Source of the DNA: Pandoraea sp. PE-S2T-3
GTDB taxonomy: Bacteria; Pseudomonadota; Gammaproteobacteria; Burkholderiales; Burkholderiaceae
Length of the DNA stretch: 64,000 bases
Assembly: GCF_002179965.1 (NCBI RefSeq)
Contig: NZ_NGUQ01000014.1
Coordinates: 1 to 64,000, forward strand
Reading direction: 5' to 3'
How positions within the stretch are numbered: position 1 is the stretch's first letter; every line of letters starts with the position of its first letter. Under the pieces are notes generated by a model. That model saw nothing but the letters and a program-made list of their open reading frames with translations, had not been told where the DNA came from and did no database searches. Both the position numbers and the translations under genes were made by a program. Shown here piece by piece: positions 59,892-64,000 of the stretch.

Positions 59892-60308
59892 TCAAGACGC
59901 CGGCAACCACTCTTGCAAGGTCACTTCGATGGTGATGAACGACAGGTTGCCGCCGCGCACGAAGCGCCCGGCGAACATGCGCCCCTCGGTGTCCGCGACC
60001 ATGCCGTGCAGCATCGGCAGCGACTTGGCGGGGTCGGTGCGCACATCGACTTCGCCGAACACGTTGAGGATTTCCACGCCCGGGCCCTGCACGAGTTGCT
60101 CGCGCCAGCCCTCGCCCGCGCGAAACGCGAGGCGTGCATCGATCAGACTGCCGACCGCCCCGCGCACGATGGCGCGCGAAATCGCATGCTCGGCACACAG
60201 CGCCTCGATACTTTCGGTCAGGTCCTGATTCGGTTTGAGACGGGCCACCACCAAGCGGCCCAGCGTGCCATTTTCAATGGCGACGGGAACATCGAGCGCT
60301 GCGCTCAT
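59892..60308 (-). CDS. PCC/DUF296-domain protein, degenerate copy
   Basis: The 138-residue protein has the PCC (DUF296) fold pattern VVARLKPNQDLTESIEALCAEHAIS and RAIVRGAVGSLIDARL. The usual metal-type His cluster is lost: where relatives read HxH and GGHL, this one has LHGMVADTEGRMFAGRF. DUF296 proteins occur as AT-hook partners in plants and as stand-alone proteins of unknown role in bacteria. It overlaps the intact paralogue by four bases and is the last gene of the operon. Confidence 0.7.
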   Translation of the reverse strand: MSAALDVPVAIENGTLGRLVVARLKPNQDLTESIEALCAEHAISRAIVRGAVGSLIDARLAFRAGEGWREQLVQGPGVEILNVFGEVDVRTDPAKSLPMLHGMVADTEGRMFAGRFVRGGNLSFITIEVTLQEWLPAS

Positions 60309-60841
60309 GAGAGGTCTCCGGCAACGGGATGGAGCAAGTGAAAGCGCGTTTCCTCATCGTCTGCGGTCACATACCCGCCGTGCTCGAACAAGCACAAGCG
60401 GATCACCACGGGCTCGTCGCCGGCCCACGTGTGATCGAGAATCAGATGGCCACCGTGCAAGTTGCCCGTAGGGTCGGAAAACCCCGCATGGCAATGCAGC
60501 AATGTCGCACCGTCGGCCGTCCGGCCCACGGTGATGGCACCGCCGATCAGGTCCACTTCCCGGGTTTCGTCGACCGGCGCCCCATACCCGAAGGGGCGCT
60601 CATTATCTGCGGTGTTCTCAATCATGTGATACCGCAGACCTCGCGCGGTCCCCGCGCAAAAACGGCCGACGCCGCCGCCGTACGCATAGCGGGATAACGC
60701 CGCGCGTAACGACTCGCCAAGATTCGCACCAGACCGGATCGTCACGCGCAGTTCGTGCTGCCCGCTCAACACGCAGTCTTCCACACGGGGTAACGTGGGG
60801 GCGCCTGCATGCCGATAGATCCGTGAAAGCGCAGGTTTCAT
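60305..60841 (-). CDS. PCC/DUF296-domain protein, His-cluster intact
   Basis: The 178-residue protein has the same fold with LLHCHAGFSDPTGNLHGGHLILDHTWAGDEP, which includes HxH and GGHL of the DUF296 family. Its N-terminal half differs from the shorter paralogue. It overlaps the ligase stop by four bases (ATGA). Being coupled to CoA enzymes, it may act on a CoA-linked or short-chain acid intermediate. Confidence 0.7.
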   Translation of the reverse strand: MKPALSRIYRHAGAPTLPRVEDCVLSGQHELRVTIRSGANLGESLRAALSRYAYGGGVGRFCAGTARGLRYHMIENTADNERPFGYGAPVDETREVDLIGGAITVGRTADGATLLHCHAGFSDPTGNLHGGHLILDHTWAGDEPVVIRLCLFEHGGYVTADDEETRFHLLHPVAGDLS

Positions 60842-62415
60842 AGTCGATAGTCTCCTTGCTCTTCGAGCATCGTCTTGATTTGCTTCTTCACGATCTTGCC
60901 GTAGCCCGACTTGGGCATGGCATTCCAGAACACGAAGCGGCGCGGCCACTTGTAGCGGGCAATGCGCGCTTCGAGATGTCCCAGCAACTCGTCGGCTTGC
61001 GCGGCCATGCCCTCGCGGGCCACCACGACCGCCAGCCCGCTCTCGCCCCACTTGGGGTCGGGCACGCCGAGCACTGCGCACTCCGATACCGCCGGGTGCG
61101 TGAGTAACGCTTCTTCGATCTCGCGCGGGTACACGTTCGAGCCGCCCGAGATGTACATATCCGACGCGCGCCCCGTGATGTACAGGAACCCCTGTGCATC
61201 GACATGGCCAAGATCGCCGGTGTGGAACCAGTCGTTCTTGAACGCCTTGGCGTTGGCATCGGGGTTGTTGTGATACCCCATGAACACGGCCGGGCCACGC
61301 ACGCAAATCTCGCCGGAACCGAACGGCGGCTGACGCATGCCGTGCTCGTCGAGAATCGCCACTTCCATGCCCGTGCGCGGCAAACCGCACGTGCCCACGC
61401 GCGCATCGGGCGCGTCGTCGTCATCGCCATGCAACCACGGCGGCAGCACGGTGATGTTGCCCGTCACTTCGCCGAGACCGTAGTACTGCACGAGCACGCG
61501 GCCCAGCTTTTGCAGCGCGTATTTCTGATCGGCGCGATACATCGGCGCCCCCGCGTAGATCACGAAGCGCAACGCGCTGTGATCGTATTCGTCCACGGAC
61601 GGGTCTTCGACCAGCATCTTCACGATGGTCGGCACGGTGAACATGTTGTCGATCCGGTGACGCTCGACCGCCTGCCAGACCTGCGCCGCGTCCATCTTCT
61701 CGCCCGGCAGCAGCACACTGGCCGCACCGCGCGCCGTGTTGACGATGGCGTGAATGCCCGCACCGTGCGAAAGCGGCGCGACGACCATCGAGCGGCTGCG
61801 ATACGTGATACCGGGCATCAGGTCCGCCAGATGGTTGGTGACGACGAATGCCATCTGCCCGTGCGAAAGTACCCCCGCTTTCGGATGCCCGGTCGTGCCC
61901 GATGTGTAGAAGAACCACAGCGGGTCTTCGTACTCGACTTCTTCTTCGAACTCGGGCGCGCCCATGTGCTCGGCGACCAGCGTCTCGTAGTGCAGCTCGC
62001 CAGCGCGCGGCGTGCCCAGTGCGATCACGTGGCGCAGCGCGGGTGAAGCGGCTTTCACCGCGTCGACATGGCCTTCGAAGCCCGCGTCGTAGATCATCAC
62101 GCACGCCCCGCTCGACTGCCCGAGATAGGCGGCTTCAGGTGCGGTGATACGGAAGTTCGTGGGCACCCAGATCGCGCCAAGCTTGAACGCGATCCACGCA
62201 CTCTCGAAGATCGGCAGGTTGTTGCGCGAATGCACGAGCAGCTTGTCGCCCTTGCCCACACCGAGCTTGCGCAGCGCATCGACGGCGGCATTCACGCGCG
62301 CGTCGATCTCGCCCCAGGTCGTCACCTTGTCGCCGATGATCAACCCCGCCTCGTCCGGATGGCGCCGGGCAACGTCGGCCAACAGGCGGCCGAGATTCAT
62401 GACCTTCTTGAGCAT
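60838..62415 (-). CDS. AMP-forming acyl-CoA synthetase
   Basis: The 525-residue adenylate-forming enzyme activates a carboxylic acid with ATP and links it to CoA. Visible motifs: the P-loop-like YTSGTTGHPKAGVLSH near 170, YYGLGEVTG (A4-type), HTGDLGHVDAQGFLYITGRASD (A7-A8) and KSGYGKIVKKQI with the catalytic Lys near the C terminus. ATG 62415 has GAGGAG nine bases upstream. Substrate not deducible. It lies downstream of the thiolase in the same operon. Confidence 0.9.
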   Translation of the reverse strand: MLKKVMNLGRLLADVARRHPDEAGLIIGDKVTTWGEIDARVNAAVDALRKLGVGKGDKLLVHSRNNLPIFESAWIAFKLGAIWVPTNFRITAPEAAYLGQSSGACVMIYDAGFEGHVDAVKAASPALRHVIALGTPRAGELHYETLVAEHMGAPEFEEEVEYEDPLWFFYTSGTTGHPKAGVLSHGQMAFVVTNHLADLMPGITYRSRSMVVAPLSHGAGIHAIVNTARGAASVLLPGEKMDAAQVWQAVERHRIDNMFTVPTIVKMLVEDPSVDEYDHSALRFVIYAGAPMYRADQKYALQKLGRVLVQYYGLGEVTGNITVLPPWLHGDDDDAPDARVGTCGLPRTGMEVAILDEHGMRQPPFGSGEICVRGPAVFMGYHNNPDANAKAFKNDWFHTGDLGHVDAQGFLYITGRASDMYISGGSNVYPREIEEALLTHPAVSECAVLGVPDPKWGESGLAVVVAREGMAAQADELLGHLEARIARYKWPRRFVFWNAMPKSGYGKIVKKQIKTMLEEQGDYRL

Positions 62416-62510
62416 CTTGCTCGTCTCCTCTGCTTTCCTCTTAGTCTTCTTTGCCCGGCCTGCATCGGTGTGCACAGGCGTCCAATAGCAGGCCCCGGGC
62501 CGCGTGCCGA

Positions 62511-63677
62511 TCAGCGCGCTTCGAGAATGCTCACGTAGTTGGCCACGGCTGCGCCGCCCATGTTGAACACGCCCGCGAGTTTGGCATTGGGAATCTGCAT
62601 CCCGCCCGCCGTGCCGGTGAGCTGCATCGCCGCCATCACGTGCATCGAGACGCCCGTGGCACCGACCGGATGTCCCTTGGACTTCAGGCCGCCCGACGGG
62701 TTGACCGGCAGCAGGCCGTCTTTTTCCGTCAGCCCTTCCGCGACGACATTGGCACCCTGACCCGGCTTGGCCAGACCCATGGCTTCGTATTCGATCAGTT
62801 CGGCGATGGTGAAGCAGTCGTGCGTCTCGACCAGCGACAGGTCCTTGAGCGACACGCCTGCCACGCCGAGCGCCTGACGCCACGCATGCTGGCCGCCTTC
62901 GAACGCGAGCGCGTCGCGGCGCGACAGCGGCAGGTAGTCGTTGACCTGCACGGCCGCCCGGAAGCCCACGGCCTTCGGCATGGTGCGGGCAACGTCGGCC
63001 TTCGAGATCACCAGTGCCGCAGCACCATCGGAGACCATCGAGCAGTCGGTGCGCTTGAGCGGGCCGGCGACAAACGGGTTCTTGTCGGAGACGTTGCGGC
63101 AGAAGTCGTAGCCGAAGTCGCGACGCATGTGAGCGTACGGATTGTCCGTGCCGTTGCGATGGTTCTTCGCCGCGATGCGCGCGAGCGCGTCGGACTGGTC
63201 GCCATAGCGATCGAAGTACTGCTGCGCAATGGTGCCGAACACCCCGGCGAAACCGCCCGGAATACCGGCTTCTTCACGCGCATAGGAACACTTGAGCAGC
63301 ACTTCGCCGACCTGCGGCGTGGCGAGCTCGGTCATCTTCTCGAAACCGATCACGAGCACGTGCGTGGCCTTGCCGGCTTCGATCGATTGCAGCCCGCCGT
63401 GCACGGCAGCCGAACCCGTCGCGCAAGCGTTTTCGTAACGCGTCGCGGGTTTGAAACGCAGGCCGGGAATGTTGTTGAAGACGAGCGACGACGGGAAGTC
63501 CTGATACAGGAAACCGCCATTGAAAGTGCCGACATGAATCGAATCGATCTGCTCGGGCGCGAGGCCCGCATCATCGAGCGCGGCTTGCGCGACTTGGGCC
63601 AGCAGAACTTCGGCGTCGACGTTATCGAGTTTGCCGAACTGGGAGTGGGCCCAGCCGGTAAGGCATGCAGCAACCAT
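62511..63677 (-). CDS. Thiolase-family acetyltransferase
   Basis: The 388-residue protein has the thiolase fold: nucleophilic Cys in YENACATGSAAVHGGLQS near residue 85, HDCFTIAEL, and GGLKSKGHPVGATG with the catalytic His near 335. It looks closer to SCP2/lipid-transfer-type thiolases than to FadA. It could cleave or form a 3-oxoacyl-CoA. ATG 63677 has GGAGA six bases upstream. It is the first gene of the operon and follows a sigma-54-like promoter. Confidence 0.87.
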   Translation of the reverse strand: MVAACLTGWAHSQFGKLDNVDAEVLLAQVAQAALDDAGLAPEQIDSIHVGTFNGGFLYQDFPSSLVFNNIPGLRFKPATRYENACATGSAAVHGGLQSIEAGKATHVLVIGFEKMTELATPQVGEVLLKCSYAREEAGIPGGFAGVFGTIAQQYFDRYGDQSDALARIAAKNHRNGTDNPYAHMRRDFGYDFCRNVSDKNPFVAGPLKRTDCSMVSDGAAALVISKADVARTMPKAVGFRAAVQVNDYLPLSRRDALAFEGGQHAWRQALGVAGVSLKDLSLVETHDCFTIAELIEYEAMGLAKPGQGANVVAEGLTEKDGLLPVNPSGGLKSKGHPVGATGVSMHVMAAMQLTGTAGGMQIPNAKLAGVFNMGGAAVANYVSILEAR

Positions 63678-64000
63678 GAAGTTTCTCCGGAAAATTGGGG
63701 TGATCCAGACTCCGGTGAGCAATTTCGATGCCAGATTCTCGCGGTTCATGATCGCCACGGCATCGAACGCCGATTGCGCGGCAAGACCGTGAGGAGATTC
63801 GCAGAAGATTCGCCCCGCCGTCCGGACACACGCTTATGGCGTGCGCGCAATTGACGTAAGCGTAAAGCGGGACTCCTAAGCGCATCAAGTGAATTCGAAT
63901 GCGTGGCGCATGAAACGAATTTGCTGTGGCGCAGCATGGCTCGCCACAAGAGACAGTCGACGGCCCAACTGCGACAGGTGTCTCACCGGCGGCGACATTC
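63678..64000. other. Right-edge region with sigma-54-like promoter
   Basis: I find no supported gene from 63678 to the end. The one clear signal is the promoter at 63719-63733. The rest is open in short minus-strand frames without a family match. Confidence 0.4.
63719..63733 (-). promoter_or_regulatory. Sigma-54-like promoter of the thiolase operon
   Basis: The minus strand reads CTGGCATC-GAAA-TTGCT, with GG and GC at exact -24/-12 spacing and two departures from the -24 consensus. The start would fall near 63708, about 30 bases before the ATG, leaving room for the ribosome-binding site. Confidence 0.6.

Noticed and set aside
1-64000. CRISPR arrays, insertion sequences, rRNA genes or prophage genes
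   Set aside because: None of the expected repeats, transposases, integrases or phage structural genes were seen on reading the window.

Overview
The window is a 64 kb piece of a GC-rich beta-proteobacterial chromosome. Gene content points to Burkholderiaceae, and Pandoraea is my best guess: a DUF4148 secreted protein, many LysR/AraC regulators, NodT-type efflux operons and a LuxR-type receptor. The genus is an inference from gene flavour only. I see no insertion sequence, prophage, CRISPR array or rRNA gene. There are two tRNAs: an initiator tRNA-fMet with its own promoter and terminator, and a tRNA-Arg(TCT).

Layout. 0.3-12.9 kb: mostly single housekeeping or accessory genes (SrkA kinase, YdjM-like membrane protein, porin-like protein, VOC and GNAT enzymes, YjdM), a translationally coupled flavin monooxygenase/ABC exporter pair, a HAD phosphatase, an NTF2-like protein, an AraC regulator and a cupin. 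12.9-21.6 kb: a complete assimilatory nitrate/nitrite operon on the minus strand, nirB-nirD-nasA-cobA-nasT-nasS. It starts from a sigma-54-type promoter and has a leader with two hexaloop hairpins and an intrinsic terminator, which fits control by the encoded ANTAR protein NasT. 21.8-29.8 kb: a DHA2 transporter, an acyl-CoA dehydrogenase, then a MarR-controlled aromatic-acid-type efflux operon (FUSC-DUF1656-HlyD-OMF). 30-34.7 kb: DUF4148 protein, orphan LuxR receptor, LysR/MFS/LysR cluster. 34.7-42.5 kb: nitroreductase and an RND tripartite pump with a divergent LysR gene.

42.5-54.7 kb is the most interesting region. One minus-strand operon carries tonB-exbB-exbD-TonB receptor-AppA-type histidine acid phosphatase (phytase family). 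Directly upstream, another minus-strand cluster carries a LacI regulator, an AfuA-like binding protein, a fused permease, an ATPase and an inositol-monophosphatase-family enzyme. Three 16-bp LacI-type sites with the pattern TTGCAnnCGnnTGCAA lie in front of both operons. I infer one regulon for capture, dephosphorylation and import of an organic phosphate, with phytate or inositol phosphates as the leading candidates.

54.8-64 kb: tRNA-Arg, ornithine aminotransferase, SMR exporter, AlaC aminotransferase, AraC regulator, alpha/beta hydrolase, then a minus-strand operon of thiolase, AMP-forming acyl-CoA ligase and two tandem PCC/DUF296 proteins, preceded by a sigma-54-like promoter.
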